58,049 bases of DNA from Erysipelothrix anatis (GCF_009828745.1 NZ_WTSX01000015.1:1-58049); one strand, 5' to 3'; positions 1-9,424 are shown, numbered from the stretch's first letter. Made by a program: numbers and translations. Notes: generated by a model from the letters alone, not told the origin.

Positions 1-1
1 G

Positions 2-116
2 ATCTGGTGATTCTAGCAAAGTGGTCACACCTGTTCCCATCTCGAACACAGAAGTTAAGCACTTTAGCGGCGACAATATCTAGCCCAGCGTTAGTGAAGA
101 TAGCTCATTGCCAGGT
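2..116 (+). rRNA. rrf: 5S ribosomal RNA
   Basis: This is the RNA of the large ribosomal subunit central protuberance. The conserved core (cacctgttcccatctcgaa, then cagaagttaagcac) is present, and the ends pair: atctgg at 2-7 with ccaggt at 111-116, including one U-G pair. The length of about 115 nt is normal. It lies at the left edge of the window, so it is probably the last gene of an rRNA operon whose 16S and 23S genes are outside. A strong terminator follows directly. Confidence 0.95.
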
Positions 117-121
117 AATTC

Positions 122-147
122 GACATCCATTTGGATGTCTTTTTTTT
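122..147 (+). terminator. Rho-independent terminator of the rRNA operon
   Basis: A perfect 7-bp stem (gacatcc / ggatgtc) with a four-base loop is followed by eight T residues. It begins six bases after the 5S rRNA. Confidence 0.92.
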
Positions 148-160
148 ATGGGTTTGAATG

Positions 161-189
161 CACTACTGAACTTGTGATTATGGTATAAT
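161..189 (+). promoter_or_regulatory. Extended -10 promoter of the tsaE operon with an upstream motif shared with rex
   Basis: TGGTATAAT at 181-189 is a consensus extended -10 and no good -35 is present. The 18 bases at 161-178 (cactactgaacttgtgat) match the 18 bases upstream of rex at 2639-2656 at 16 positions, so a common regulator or a local duplication is possible. The start codon at 208 is preceded by a short ggtgat ribosome-binding site. Confidence 0.7.
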
Positions 190-207
190 ATTTAACATGG
201 TGATATT

Positions 208-633
208 ATGAAAAATTTAAAAGAATATAAAACAAATTCCGTCGATGAGACAATTCAGTGCGGAAAAACATTAACAGAAGCATTTACAAAAGGAGCGTTG
301 ATTGCTCTTGCTGGTGATTTAGGAGTAGGAAAAACTGCATTCACAAAAGGAATTGCATTAGGACTTGATATTACTGAAGCAGTAACGAGTCCGACTTTCA
401 CGCTTCTCAAAGAATACGAAGGACGTCTAAATTTAAAACATATTGATGCCTATCGATTGGAAGGTATAGACTCTGACTCTTTGGGTCTATTCGATCTTAT
501 TGATGAGGGGAATGTTGTGGTATTGGAATGGAGCAATTTTTTAGAAGACCTTGATTTTGCACCAGATTATATTGTGACAATTGACTATGTTACGGAAAAT
601 GAGCGTTTGATTAGAATTGAGGAACTTTCATGA
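208..633 (+). CDS. tsaE: tRNA threonylcarbamoyladenosine biosynthesis ATPase TsaE
   Basis: TsaE is the small P-loop ATPase that drives cycles of the TsaB-TsaD complex during synthesis of the t6A base at position 37 of ANN-decoding tRNAs. The 141 residues fit the family length. A Walker A motif GDLGVGKT lies at residues 36-43, followed by the family signature TSPTFTLLKEY and later LEWSNFLED. It is first in a tight operon, overlapping tsaB by four bases (ATGA), so translation is probably coupled. The operon groups three of the t6A proteins with RimI, a common Firmicute arrangement. Confidence 0.95.
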   Translation: MKNLKEYKTNSVDETIQCGKTLTEAFTKGALIALAGDLGVGKTAFTKGIALGLDITEAVTSPTFTLLKEYEGRLNLKHIDAYRLEGIDSDSLGLFDLIDEGNVVVLEWSNFLEDLDFAPDYIVTIDYVTENERLIRIEELS

Positions 634-1199
634 ATACATTAATTATTGATACATCACATACTTTGTTAGCTGTAGGATTGGTTATTGACGAGGTGTTAGT
701 TTACAATTACCAAGAACAAGTTAATAAGTCTCACTCTGAGCAATTACTTCCAATTGTAGATGCAGCATTAAAAGCACATGGTATTAATCCTCTTGAGATT
801 AGTAATGTAGTTTTAACTGTTGGACCAGGTAGCTATACTGGACTCAGAATAGGAATGACTTTTGTGAAGACCTTTGCAATTGCGAATCCAAATTTAAACG
901 TCTATACCGTGAATACACTTGCAAGTCTAGTCGGTAATAAGTCTGGGTTTGCATTTATTGATGCCCGATCCAAGCGAACATTTGGTGCCTATGTGGATAA
1001 TGGTGTTGTTCGTGATCAACGTGTCTATATGATTGACGAAGTAACTCAAATAAATGCGGAGTTGTATGGAGACTTAGACTTAATTGAAAATGACAAAGAA
1101 AAACGTTACGGTTCAATTTTGGAGAACATTGTTTCCATTAAGCAATTGTGGAAACCTGTAGCATCAATTGATACACTTGTTCCTGATTATCTCAAATGA
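630..1199 (+). CDS. tsaB: tRNA threonylcarbamoyladenosine biosynthesis protein TsaB
   Basis: TsaB is the inactive ASKHA-fold partner of TsaD and acts as the platform of the t6A complex. The conserved segments LIIDTSH at the N-terminus and GPGSYTGLRIG near residues 65-75 identify it. At 189 residues it is shorter than the roughly 230 residues usual for Bacillus and Escherichia, and the loss is in the C-terminal half. It overlaps its neighbours by four bases on both sides, and no frameshift is apparent, so the short form looks natural rather than broken. Confidence 0.92.
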   Translation: MNTLIIDTSHTLLAVGLVIDEVLVYNYQEQVNKSHSEQLLPIVDAALKAHGINPLEISNVVLTVGPGSYTGLRIGMTFVKTFAIANPNLNVYTVNTLASLVGNKSGFAFIDARSKRTFGAYVDNGVVRDQRVYMIDEVTQINAELYGDLDLIENDKEKRYGSILENIVSIKQLWKPVASIDTLVPDYLK

Positions 1200-1621
1200 T
1201 ACGCAGAGCAACACAGCGAGATTTAATTCAAATCGTTGGTATTGATGAAAAGGCACTTAACAATCACTGGTCGCTCCAGACCTATCATGATGCAATAAAT
1301 AATGACAATTATTGGTTTTTTATTTCTGAAGAGAAAGCACTAATCAATGGTTTCGTAATTGTACTTAATCTTGATACGGAGGCGGAGATATTGCAGATTG
1401 CAGTTTTACCGCAGCAACAACGTCAAGGTATTGGTACTTTACTGCTAAACCACGTTGAACAAGAAATGCAGTATCGAGGTTCAATGTTTCTTGAAGTGGC
1501 TTCAAATAATGTCAGTGCGTGTGCACTGTACTCACATTTAGGTTTTGAAGATATCGCTGTTCGTCACAATTATTATGATGATGGTACGGCTGCACATATC
1601 TTAAGGAAGGATTTAAAATGA
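1196..1621 (+). CDS. rimI: Ribosomal protein S18 alanine N-acetyltransferase RimI (GNAT family)
   Basis: This is a GNAT-fold acetyltransferase of 141 residues. The acetyl-CoA binding signature is visible as AVLPQQQRQGIGTLLL (motif A), followed by EVASNNVSACALYSHLGFED, typical of RimI. In this operon position RimI acetylates the N-terminus of ribosomal protein S18 in well-studied species; the substrate here is inferred. It overlaps tsaB and tsaD by four bases at each end. A different protein N-acetyltransferase specificity cannot be excluded from sequence alone. Confidence 0.88.
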   Translation: MIRRATQRDLIQIVGIDEKALNNHWSLQTYHDAINNDNYWFFISEEKALINGFVIVLNLDTEAEILQIAVLPQQQRQGIGTLLLNHVEQEMQYRGSMFLEVASNNVSACALYSHLGFEDIAVRHNYYDDGTAAHILRKDLK

Positions 1622-2622
1622 AAATATTAGCAATTGAATCAAGTTGTGATGAAACTTCAGCAGCTGTCGTTGAAAATGGTCAAGACGTATTAAGCAACGT
1701 TGTCTCAACACAAATAGATATACATAAACAATTTGGTGGTGTGTTTCCAGAAGTTGCATCCCGTCTACATGTTGAAAAAATAAACTTCGTAATAAAAGAG
1801 TCACTGGAAAAAGCTGATGTAACATTTGACGATATCGATGCTATTGCTGTTACTGAAGGTCCTGGTCTAGTAGGGTCATTGCATGTAGGTGTTACTGCTG
1901 CAAAATCGCTCGCATGGGCATTGGATAAACCGCTTATTCCTGTTCATCACATTGCCGGACATATTTATGCAAATAAACTTTCTGGTACTTTGGATTTTCC
2001 GTTATTATCACTCGTTGTTTCTGGTGGTCATACTGAATTAATTTATATGGAAAGTGATTATCATTTTGAAATTATTGGAAAAACTCAGGATGATGCGGTT
2101 GGGGAAGCCTATGATAAAGTAGCGCGTCTTCTTGGACTTTCATATCCGGGTGGTCCTGTTATCGATAAGATGGCTCAACAGGGTAAGGCAAACTATATCT
2201 TGCCCAAAGTAAAAACAGAAAATCCGCTAGACTTTTCTTTTAGTGGTCTTAAATCTGCAGTTCGTCAGTTGACCTTACGAGAAGAACGCAATGAACGTCC
2301 TGTTATCGTGGAAGATGTTGCGTATGCATTTCAACATGCTGCGGTAAATGAACTAGTGACACGAGTAAAATTAGCACTCGCATCGTATGATGTGAAAACA
2401 CTTGCATTAGCAGGCGGTGTTGCTGCGAACTCTGAGGTTCGAAAACAAATGAATGAATTAAAAGATACTTATCCGGAACTTAACATTCTTCAACCACCTT
2501 TGTGGGCATGTATGGATCAAGCAGCAATGATAGGACTTGCTGCATTTACAGCATTTGAAAAAGGTGCGCGTGCAACTTGTGAATTAACAGCACAATCTAA
2601 CAAACAACTCCAATCTTATTAA
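1618..2622 (+). CDS. tsaD: tRNA N6-adenosine threonylcarbamoyltransferase TsaD
   Basis: TsaD transfers the threonylcarbamoyl group from its AMP adduct to A37 of tRNA. The 334 residues match the family. The metal-binding motif HHIAGH is at residues 110-115 (ligands His111 and His115), and the Kae1/TsaD signatures ESSCDETSAAVV, VVSGGHTEL and GGVAANSEVR are all present. It is the last gene of the tsaE operon. The rex promoter begins 17 bases after its stop codon, and there is no clear terminator between them. Confidence 0.96.
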   Translation: MKILAIESSCDETSAAVVENGQDVLSNVVSTQIDIHKQFGGVFPEVASRLHVEKINFVIKESLEKADVTFDDIDAIAVTEGPGLVGSLHVGVTAAKSLAWALDKPLIPVHHIAGHIYANKLSGTLDFPLLSLVVSGGHTELIYMESDYHFEIIGKTQDDAVGEAYDKVARLLGLSYPGGPVIDKMAQQGKANYILPKVKTENPLDFSFSGLKSAVRQLTLREERNERPVIVEDVAYAFQHAAVNELVTRVKLALASYDVKTLALAGGVAANSEVRKQMNELKDTYPELNILQPPLWACMDQAAMIGLAAFTAFEKGARATCELTAQSNKQLQSY

Positions 2623-2638
2623 TATTTTCACATTCTAT

Positions 2639-2669
2639 CACTACTGACTTTGTGATATGATTTACACGG
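2639..2669 (+). promoter_or_regulatory. Extended -10 promoter of rex with possible operator half-site
   Basis: TGATATGAT at 2653-2661 is an extended -10. It overlaps a TTGTGA half-site (2650-2655), followed six bases later by TTACAC. This resembles a degraded Rex operator, which would fit rex autoregulation, but the dyad is weak. The region shares 16 of 18 bases with the tsaE promoter region (161-178). Confidence 0.55.
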
Positions 2670-2679
2670 TGGTGATAAC

Positions 2680-3312
2680 ATGATTAATCAAATCAATTCA
2701 AATAATGTACCAAAAGCAACAATGCAGCGTTATCCAATATATCTTAAAGCGCTTCGAAAACTCTATAATATGGGTGTAGAACGTATTTTATCCCGAGAGT
2801 TGTCGTTGTTTGTTGATATCGAATCAACAACCATTCGACGTGACTTTTCCTTTATTGGATCTCTTGGAAAACAAGGATATGGCTATGACGTGAAGACGCT
2901 TATTGACACCTTTGATAACCTATTAGGGGTTAGCTTTGATGAGGAATTAATTCTTGTTGGAGCGGGGAATCTTGGGCGTGCAATCTTGAACTATAACCGA
3001 TGGAATCATGTTGTCGGTGAAATTTCGTGTGCATTTGATATTGACCCAAACAAATTAGGTGAAGTATCGGATATTCCGATTTACCATATGAGTGAACTCG
3101 AAGAGCGGATTCCAAAAGGATGCCGCATTGCAATAGTAACTGTATCTAAAAATGTGCAAGAGACTATTGATCGTCTTGTAGATTTAGGAATCGTCGGGAT
3201 TGTTGACTTTTCAAGTGAGCATATTCAAGTTCCTAAAGATGTTGTCGTAAAAACTGTTGATGTTGTTTCGACAATTCAGGAGCTAATCTTCCAAACAAAT
3301 AATATTCGATAA
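2680..3312 (+). CDS. rex: Redox-sensing transcriptional repressor Rex
   Basis: Rex senses the NADH/NAD+ ratio and represses fermentative and respiratory genes when NADH is low. The N-terminal winged helix contains [25 protein letters not shown], and the Rossmann part carries the dinucleotide-binding motif GAGNLGR at residues 94-100. The 210 residues are normal. The ribosome-binding site is ggtggtg, six bases from the ATG. It has its own promoter, and asnS follows after 13 bases, so the two may be co-transcribed. Confidence 0.96.
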   Translation: MINQINSNNVPKATMQRYPIYLKALRKLYNMGVERILSRELSLFVDIESTTIRRDFSFIGSLGKQGYGYDVKTLIDTFDNLLGVSFDEELILVGAGNLGRAILNYNRWNHVVGEISCAFDIDPNKLGEVSDIPIYHMSELEERIPKGCRIAIVTVSKNVQETIDRLVDLGIVGIVDFSSEHIQVPKDVVVKTVDVVSTIQELIFQTNNIR

Positions 3313-3325
3313 TAAGAGGTGTAGA

Positions 3326-4708
3326 ATGATATCGTATTTAACAATTAGAGAAATATATGACTTAATGTCTTATGGATCAGACATCGAGATAGATGCCATC
3401 GAGTATGTGCAACTTCAAGGATGGATTCGTACCAATCGTAAAGGTAAAAATGTTGGTTTTATCGAATTGAATGATGGAACTTACTTTAAAAATGCCCAAT
3501 GTGTTTATGCTGCTGAGATTTCCAACTATGATGAAATCGGTAAATACGGAACTGGAACTGCGATTACAGTTACAGGAAAGTTTAAGCGTACACCAGATGG
3601 TCGTCAGCCTTTTGAAATTGACGTTACTGAAGTAATTTTAGAAGGGGCTGCATCGTCAGACTACCCAATGCAAAAGAAACGTCATAGCTATGAATATTTA
3701 CGAGAAATTGCGCACTTACGCACTCGTACTAATACCTTTATGGCTGTCTTTAGAGTACGTTCAGTATTATCCATGGCAATTCATGAATTCTTCCAAAACC
3801 AGGGATTCGTGTATGTTCATTCGCCAATTATTACTGGAAATGACGCTGAGGGTGCGGGTGAAGCTTTTGTAGTTACAACCCGTCACGATGATAAATATGA
3901 AGAAGACTTCTTTGGTAAAAAAGCGAGTCTAACAGTTTCAGGACAATTGCATGGTGAAGCATTTGCGCTTGCATTCCGCGACATCTATACATTTGGACCA
4001 ACATTTAGAGCAGAAAAATCAAATACTGCACGTCATGCGAGTGAATTCTGGATGATTGAACCAGAGATTGCGTTTGCGGATCTAGAAGATAACATGAACT
4101 TAATTGAAGATCTTGTAAAATATACGATTGAGTATGTTTTAGAAAATGCTCCAGAGGAGATGAAATTCTTCAATGAACGTATTGATACAACGATTCTTGA
4201 GCGTCTCAATGGAATCGTAAATAGTGAATTTAAACGTATGCCATATACGGAAGCAATCGAAATCCTTGAAAAAGTAAATGACCGTTTCGAGTATAAAGTT
4301 GAATGGGGAAGTGACCTTCAGTCAGAACATGAACGCTACTTGAGTGAAGAAGTTGTTAAGGGTCCTGTATTCTTAACAGACTATCCGAAAGACATTAAAT
4401 CATTCTACATGCGATTGAATGATGATGGAAAAACGGTAGCAGCATGTGACTTACTGGTCCCTTATGTTGGGGAGTTAGTTGGTGGATCACAACGTGAAGA
4501 ACGATTGGATCTTCTTGAAGAGCGCATGGACGAGTTAAACATTCCAAAAGAACACTTACAGTGGTACTTAGATTTACGCCGTTATGGTGGCGTTAAACAT
4601 GCAGGATTTGGAATCGGATTTGACCGTTTCCTAATGTACATTACCGGTATGCAAAACATTCGTGATGTTGTGCCATTCCCACGTACACCAAGAAATTTAG
4701 AATATTAA
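3326..4708 (+). CDS. asnS: Asparaginyl-tRNA synthetase
   Basis: This class II synthetase charges tRNA-Asn. An N-terminal OB-fold anticodon-binding domain ([21 protein letters not shown]) is followed by the catalytic core with motif 2 ([25 protein letters not shown]) and motif 3 ([15 protein letters not shown]). The 460 residues match bacterial AsnRS. The ribosome-binding site is aagaggtg. AspRS-type residues are absent at the discriminating positions I can judge, and a separate aspS is present at 49943, which supports the Asn assignment. Confidence 0.95.
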   Translation: MISYLTIREIYDLMSYGSDIEIDAIEYVQLQGWIRTNRKGKNVGFIELNDGTYFKNAQCVYAAEISNYDEIGKYGTGTAITVTGKFKRTPDGRQPFEIDVTEVILEGAASSDYPMQKKRHSYEYLREIAHLRTRTNTFMAVFRVRSVLSMAIHEFFQNQGFVYVHSPIITGNDAEGAGEAFVVTTRHDDKYEEDFFGKKASLTVSGQLHGEAFALAFRDIYTFGPTFRAEKSNTARHASEFWMIEPEIAFADLEDNMNLIEDLVKYTIEYVLENAPEEMKFFNERIDTTILERLNGIVNSEFKRMPYTEAIEILEKVNDRFEYKVEWGSDLQSEHERYLSEEVVKGPVFLTDYPKDIKSFYMRLNDDGKTVAACDLLVPYVGELVGGSQREERLDLLEERMDELNIPKEHLQWYLDLRRYGGVKHAGFGIGFDRFLMYITGMQNIRDVVPFPRTPRNLEY

Positions 4709-4721
4709 GCGTGAGGTTTCT

Positions 4722-5996
4722 ATGGACTATAGATCAAACTATGTTCCGAAGACTAAAAAAGTGAACTACAAACTTGTAGTTCCTTTTCTGTTTGTATTGG
4801 CATTACTGATTGTTTATGGGATTAATGCATTGCGCCCTACACCTGTAGAGAATCAAGAACAATTCGCATTCTGCCGTATGACACCAGAAGAGTCACGGAG
4901 TGTGATTAAAAAGAATTTAACCGATAATGTGATTGAGTTCTCCGATTATGGCGTCTACGGGCAATCTTTGGGCTTATATGGAGCAGATTATCAAGTGACT
5001 ACTGCAGACCCATTCAATGGACGTACGGTATTCCTAACTAACCTTTGCACGGGTACAGAACAAGTGTTCCTTATGGGTGCGGAGTTGGATGCAAAGATTC
5101 CAATGAACGCACTGGATCCCGGATTCTACATTATCGAAGTCAGTGTTGGGTTTGAACGTTCACGTCTTATTGCAGATGAAAAAATGGATGAAGTCTTTCA
5201 TGCTACATCTCGTAGTGGAGAAGCACGAGAAGTACGCTTAATCGCAAACAAAAATTTATTTAATACAAATGAAGAAACAATTATGGATCAACACTATGCA
5301 TTTTTAGATGTGAAAAATACGCAAATAGATGCGAATACTTATGACGTAGTACTTGACCCAAGTGGTCTTTATGACGATATGGGCATGATTCTACATGGTA
5401 GTGAGTTTAAGGATTTTGTTGAGTCAAAAGAAATGTACCGTATGGCGGAAGCTATTGAAGCACATCTGACCAGTGCCGGCTACAAAGTGAAAATCGTTCG
5501 TGAGAAAGATAAACCTCGCGATACTAATGATGTGAATGGCCGTCTCCATGCTGGTTATTTAGCGGATGCAAAATATTATGTGAACTTAACAATGTTGCAG
5601 CAACCATATCCTAAGGAAACAGGAGCATCAATTATATATTCAAGTCATGCAACAAGCCGTATGGCATCGACGATTGCGAAACAGCTTGAAGCACAAACTA
5701 CACTCGAATTGTTTGACTATGGTTCTAATGAAGGAATCGTGCAAACATCCAAGGTAGAAGGTTATGATAATAACGCTAAAATTCGTGAAGCAGGCGGTCG
5801 TTTTACGGGTGCAGGCGTACTCGAAGAATTTAAAGAATGGAATATTTTTGCCAAAGACAGTAATCGTGGAATGCAAGGAACTGTTATTGAATTTGGCTAC
5901 ATCGAAGACACAAAGGCCTACACAACTTGGTTTGCAGAGTTTGATCAAATTGCGAAGGCTGTCGCGGATGGTATTGCCATTGAATTAGCAAGTTAG
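4722..5996 (+). CDS. Membrane-anchored amidase_3-like protein, zinc ligands apparently lost
   Basis: The protein of 424 residues has a short cytoplasmic start, one membrane segment (about residues 19-38, VVPFLFVLALLIVYGINAL), a region of unknown fold, and a C-terminal domain that aligns with N-acetylmuramoyl-L-alanine amidases. In that domain the usual DPGHGG is DPSGLY (residues 212-217), so the first zinc His is replaced. The usual SLHAN segment is NLTML, with Thr290 in place of the second His. The late catalytic Glu appears kept (Glu390). I therefore infer a pseudo-amidase that binds or regulates wall material rather than cutting it. It lies between asnS and an ABC-F gene with 13- and 8-base gaps. 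Confidence 0.7.
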   Translation: MDYRSNYVPKTKKVNYKLVVPFLFVLALLIVYGINALRPTPVENQEQFAFCRMTPEESRSVIKKNLTDNVIEFSDYGVYGQSLGLYGADYQVTTADPFNGRTVFLTNLCTGTEQVFLMGAELDAKIPMNALDPGFYIIEVSVGFERSRLIADEKMDEVFHATSRSGEAREVRLIANKNLFNTNEETIMDQHYAFLDVKNTQIDANTYDVVLDPSGLYDDMGMILHGSEFKDFVESKEMYRMAEAIEAHLTSAGYKVKIVREKDKPRDTNDVNGRLHAGYLADAKYYVNLTMLQQPYPKETGASIIYSSHATSRMASTIAKQLEAQTTLELFDYGSNEGIVQTSKVEGYDNNAKIREAGGRFTGAGVLEEFKEWNIFAKDSNRGMQGTVIEFGYIEDTKAYTTWFAEFDQIAKAVADGIAIELAS

Positions 5997-6004
5997 GTGA
6001 AAGT

Positions 6005-7861
6005 ATGATCGTACAAGTTAGAAATGCTACAAAATCTTTTGGTTCGCAAGATCTATTTAAAGATCTCAATATGCTGATCAAAGAAAATGAAAAAGTAGCA
6101 CTTATTGGTGCAAACGGTGTTGGTAAATCAACACTTTTTCACGTGTTGTCGGGAGAAATTACGTTGGATGAAGGGGATGTCTTTTGGAAGTCAGGTGTGC
6201 GCACAGGATTTCTCGAACAAATTCATGTAACCCAGGATAGTATTCTCGTTAAGGATTATTTTGATGAGGTCTTCCAAGATGTTTTCGAACTTCAAAACCG
6301 TCTGAATGAACTGGAACTGATCCTTCAGGAGGATCCAAGCGAGAAAAACTTAAAACAATTTGATCGGGTTCAACATGAATTCTTGCGTCGAGGCGGATAT
6401 ACCTACGAAACGGAAATCCATACAATTCTGACACAGTTTAATTTCTCAGTTGAAGATCTCAATCGTTCGTTAAGCACATTTTCAGGTGGTCAAGTAACGC
6501 GGTTGGCGTTTATCAGACTTCTTTTAAGTAAACCAGATATTCTCTTTTTAGATGAGCCAACAAACCATTTGGACATATCAACGATTGAATGGTTAGAAGG
6601 TTACTTGAATAAATACGATGGTGCAGTGGTTGTGGTATCTCATGACCGCTTGTTCCTTGATCGTGTATGTAATGTTGTTGTTGAAATCGATGATTATCAA
6701 GCGACACGATTTGAGTCGAACTATTCTGGATATCTCAAACAAAAAGAAGTCATGATTGAACGTCATAATGTTAAATATGAGAATCAACAACGCGAAATTG
6801 AGCGGCTTGAAAAATTAATTGAAAAGTTCCGATACAAACGAAGTAAAGCTGCATTTGCGCAGTCAAAAATTAAATATCTAGACCGCATGGATAAACTCGA
6901 AAAGAAAACTGAGTCGAAACGTGAATTTAAAGCAGATTTCAAAGCGCGTTTACGTGGTGGAAAAGATGTCTTGACTGCTAATGAACTTCAAGTTGGTTAT
7001 GATAAACCGTTGTTAGAGTTTAGTGGTATCTTTAACCGTGGTAAGCGGTATGCCATTATTGGTAATAATGGAACTGGTAAATCAACATTGCTTAAAACTA
7101 TCTCAGGTCGTATGGAACCATTAAGTGGAGAGGTTCTTTTGGGACATCAAATTGAAATGGGATACTTTGACCAACAATTGTTGGAGTTTAACATGAATAA
7201 AACGGTCCTTGAGGAGGTCTGGGATGGATTTCCGGAACTTGATCATACTGAAATTCGTACAGCTTTAGGACGATTCTTGTTTAAAGGAGAAGAAGTGTTT
7301 AAATCTGTGGGTGTTTTATCAGGGGGCGAGCGGGTTCGTTTGGCCCTAGTTAAGCTCATGTTGAAACAGGATAATCTTTTAATTCTTGATGAGCCGACAA
7401 ACCACTTAGATATCCAAGGGAAAGAAGCATTAGAAAAGGCTTTAAGTGATTATGATGGGACGATGATTTTTGTATCCCATGACCGTTACTTTATCGAGAA
7501 GATGGCAACGGACACATATGTCATTAAAGATGGTGCGATAACACACACTGAAAAGAAAGTGACTGAAATTCTTGCGGAGTCGAAACAACAAGTTGATGAG
7601 CAAAAAGAAATCAATAAGCTTTCATATCAGAATATTAAAAAAATGAAGAATCGTATTAAAAAAATCGAGGAAGAACTTGTTGAGTTATCTGAAGATTTAG
7701 AAGTGCATCGCGAATTGCGTTTTGATCCCGACTATTATCACGACTTCGAAAAAATGGATGAACTTAATGCAGTAATTGACGGTATTCATAATGAAATCAA
7801 ACACCTCGAAATTGAGTGGGCAGAGATTGCTGAGGCTTTAGAAGAGAGTAACAACGGATAG
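6005..7861 (+). CDS. ABC-F family ATP-binding protein (ribosome-associated, Uup/YfmR-like)
   Basis: There are two ABC nucleotide-binding domains and no membrane segment. Walker A motifs are GANGVGKST (35-43) and GNNGTGKST (353-361). Signature motifs are FSGGQ and LSGGE, and both Walker B segments read LDEPTNHLD. A long charged linker around residues 240-320 and a C-terminal coiled coil (about 540-618) are typical of Uup/YfmR-type ABC-F proteins, which bind the ribosome E site. The 618 residues match this group. Whether it protects against antibiotics or resolves stalled ribosomes cannot be told from sequence. Confidence 0.88.
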   Translation: MIVQVRNATKSFGSQDLFKDLNMLIKENEKVALIGANGVGKSTLFHVLSGEITLDEGDVFWKSGVRTGFLEQIHVTQDSILVKDYFDEVFQDVFELQNRLNELELILQEDPSEKNLKQFDRVQHEFLRRGGYTYETEIHTILTQFNFSVEDLNRSLSTFSGGQVTRLAFIRLLLSKPDILFLDEPTNHLDISTIEWLEGYLNKYDGAVVVVSHDRLFLDRVCNVVVEIDDYQATRFESNYSGYLKQKEVMIERHNVKYENQQREIERLEKLIEKFRYKRSKAAFAQSKIKYLDRMDKLEKKTESKREFKADFKARLRGGKDVLTANELQVGYDKPLLEFSGIFNRGKRYAIIGNNGTGKSTLLKTISGRMEPLSGEVLLGHQIEMGYFDQQLLEFNMNKTVLEEVWDGFPELDHTEIRTALGRFLFKGEEVFKSVGVLSGGERVRLALVKLMLKQDNLLILDEPTNHLDIQGKEALEKALSDYDGTMIFVSHDRYFIEKMATDTYVIKDGAITHTEKKVTEILAESKQQVDEQKEINKLSYQNIKKMKNRIKKIEEELVELSEDLEVHRELRFDPDYYHDFEKMDELNAVIDGIHNEIKHLEIEWAEIAEALEESNNG

Positions 7862-7864
7862 GGC

Positions 7865-7893
7865 TTGGTTAATTAGATTTTATTGTGTATAAT
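7865..7893 (+). promoter_or_regulatory. Promoter of the phosphofructokinase gene
   Basis: TTGGTT (7865-7870), a 17-base spacer and TATAAT (7888-7893) form a sigma-A type promoter. The start codon lies 36 bases downstream. Confidence 0.8.
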
Positions 7894-7928
7894 GAGAATG
7901 GAAAAAAAAGGAGTAGGTATACTACTAT

Positions 7929-9137
7929 ATGGCTAAATGTTTAGTGGCTCAATCAGGTGGGCCAACATCAGTTATTAACGCAACCGTTGCGGGTGTCGTT
8001 AAAGCAAACCAATTAAACCCAGTCTATGACACAGTCTTAGGTGGTCTTCATGGAATCGAAGGAATTCTTGATGAACTATTTGTGGATCTTACACACATGA
8101 GTGAGGACGAAAACCGTGTGTTACGTCAATCACCTTCAAGTGCTTTAGGATCATGCCGTTACAAATTAAAGCGTGAAAACAAAGCAGATTTCGAAAAACT
8201 CTTCGCAATCCTTGAAAAACACGATATCCGTACAATGTTCTATACAGGTGGTAACGACTCAATGGATACAGTTGCTGCTCTTGATGAATATGCAAAAGCA
8301 AACGGAATCGAAGGTTTCCAATTTGTTGGATGTCCTAAAACAGTTGACAATGACTTAATGGTCATGGATCATGCTCCTGGATTTGCTTCAGCAGCTAAAT
8401 TCATTGCAACAACAGCTTACCAAACATGGATGGACTCAACAGTCTATACGCGTCAAGATGTTTTCATTCTTGAAACAATGGGTCGCGATGCAGGTTGGTT
8501 AGCAGCGAGTGCATGTGTTTCAGGTATCGTTGATATGGTCGTTCTTCCAGAAGTACCATTCGATAAAGAAGCATTCTTAGCAACTGTTAAGAAACATGTT
8601 GATGCAAAAAACAAATGCTATATCGTTGTCAGTGAAGGGGTACGTTACGAAGACGGAACATACCTTGCAGCTGGAGAATCAAAAAATGATACATTCGGAC
8701 ATGCTGTTTTAGGTGGTTCAGGTCACGCATTACGTGAAATGATCCTTGAAGCAGGTGTATCAGAACGTGCTAAAGTTCAAGACTTAAGCAACGCACAACG
8801 TTCACATGCAAGTGAGCAATCAAAAGTTGACGTTGAAGAATCATTCAAACTTGGAATGTCAGCACACATGCGTTCAATCGATCCATCATTTACAGGACAA
8901 ACTGTATATGTTAAACGTATTGAAGGCGAAACATACGACGTAGAATTCTTAGCAACTGCATCAAGCAATATTGCAAACCACGTACGTCACTTCCCAACAG
9001 AGTGGATCTTACCAGAATATGCTGGAATCACTCAAGAAGCTCATGATTACTTTGCACCACTCTTAGTAGGTCAACCAGAAATCATGCGTGATGAAAAAGG
9101 ATTACCACGCCAAGTAAAACCTTACTACATGCGTTAA
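7929..9137 (+). CDS. pfp: Pyrophosphate-dependent 6-phosphofructokinase
   Basis: The enzyme phosphorylates fructose 6-phosphate and is inferred to use pyrophosphate instead of ATP, reversibly. The phosphoryl-donor loop reads GGNDSMDT (from residue 107), with Asp110 where ATP enzymes carry Gly, and the catalytic loop is PKTVDND (136-142) with the Lys typical of PPi enzymes. MGRDAGWLA follows. The 402 residues fit the PPi group better than the roughly 320 of ATP-PFK. It has its own promoter and terminator. Codon use favours a small set of codons, as expected for a highly expressed glycolytic gene. Confidence 0.88.
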   Translation: MAKCLVAQSGGPTSVINATVAGVVKANQLNPVYDTVLGGLHGIEGILDELFVDLTHMSEDENRVLRQSPSSALGSCRYKLKRENKADFEKLFAILEKHDIRTMFYTGGNDSMDTVAALDEYAKANGIEGFQFVGCPKTVDNDLMVMDHAPGFASAAKFIATTAYQTWMDSTVYTRQDVFILETMGRDAGWLAASACVSGIVDMVVLPEVPFDKEAFLATVKKHVDAKNKCYIVVSEGVRYEDGTYLAAGESKNDTFGHAVLGGSGHALREMILEAGVSERAKVQDLSNAQRSHASEQSKVDVEESFKLGMSAHMRSIDPSFTGQTVYVKRIEGETYDVEFLATASSNIANHVRHFPTEWILPEYAGITQEAHDYFAPLLVGQPEIMRDEKGLPRQVKPYYMR

Positions 9138-9145
9138 TAAACCTT

Positions 9146-9175
9146 AAAGCCATTGCTTGTGAGCAATGGCTTTTT
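9146..9175 (+). terminator. Terminator of the phosphofructokinase gene
   Basis: A 12-bp perfect stem (aaagccattgct / agcaatggcttt) with a four-base loop is followed by a T-rich tail. Confidence 0.92.
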
Positions 9176-9424
9176 CTTTTGACAAAAAATTATTCATGAT
9201 GAAAGCGTTTAGATGCACGATAACCGCTATATAAGTTGACTATATCGCATACAAGTGGTTTAATTTAGATGTACACGAAAAACACAATTCAATATTGATT
9301 TTTTGTGAAACGAGTTCTCAAAGTTACAAATTCAGGTTTTTGAATGGGAAGGGAATTTGTAAGAAATCTTGAGGTGCTTGATGGGTTTAATAACTTGTAT
9401 ACCAATTCAAAGTCTTCTTAGACA
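9176..9424. other. Intergenic stretch without a recognised gene
   Basis: These bases lie between the two convergent terminators (phosphofructokinase on +, tRNA-Ser on -). I see no open reading frame with a ribosome-binding site, no RNA gene and no convincing promoter. Confidence 0.5.

Noticed and set aside
630-1199. TsaB as a truncated pseudogene because it is short
   Set aside because: Start and stop overlap both neighbours in the usual way and conserved N-terminal motifs are intact, so a naturally short form is more likely.
2650-2667. Rex operator at the rex promoter
   Set aside because: Only the TTGTGA half is good; the other half (TTACAC) matches poorly, so it is recorded as possible and not called.
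9176-9424. Hidden RNA gene in the gap between two convergent terminators
   Set aside because: Only weak self-complementary bits (for example tcaatattga) and no promoter-terminator pair could be found.
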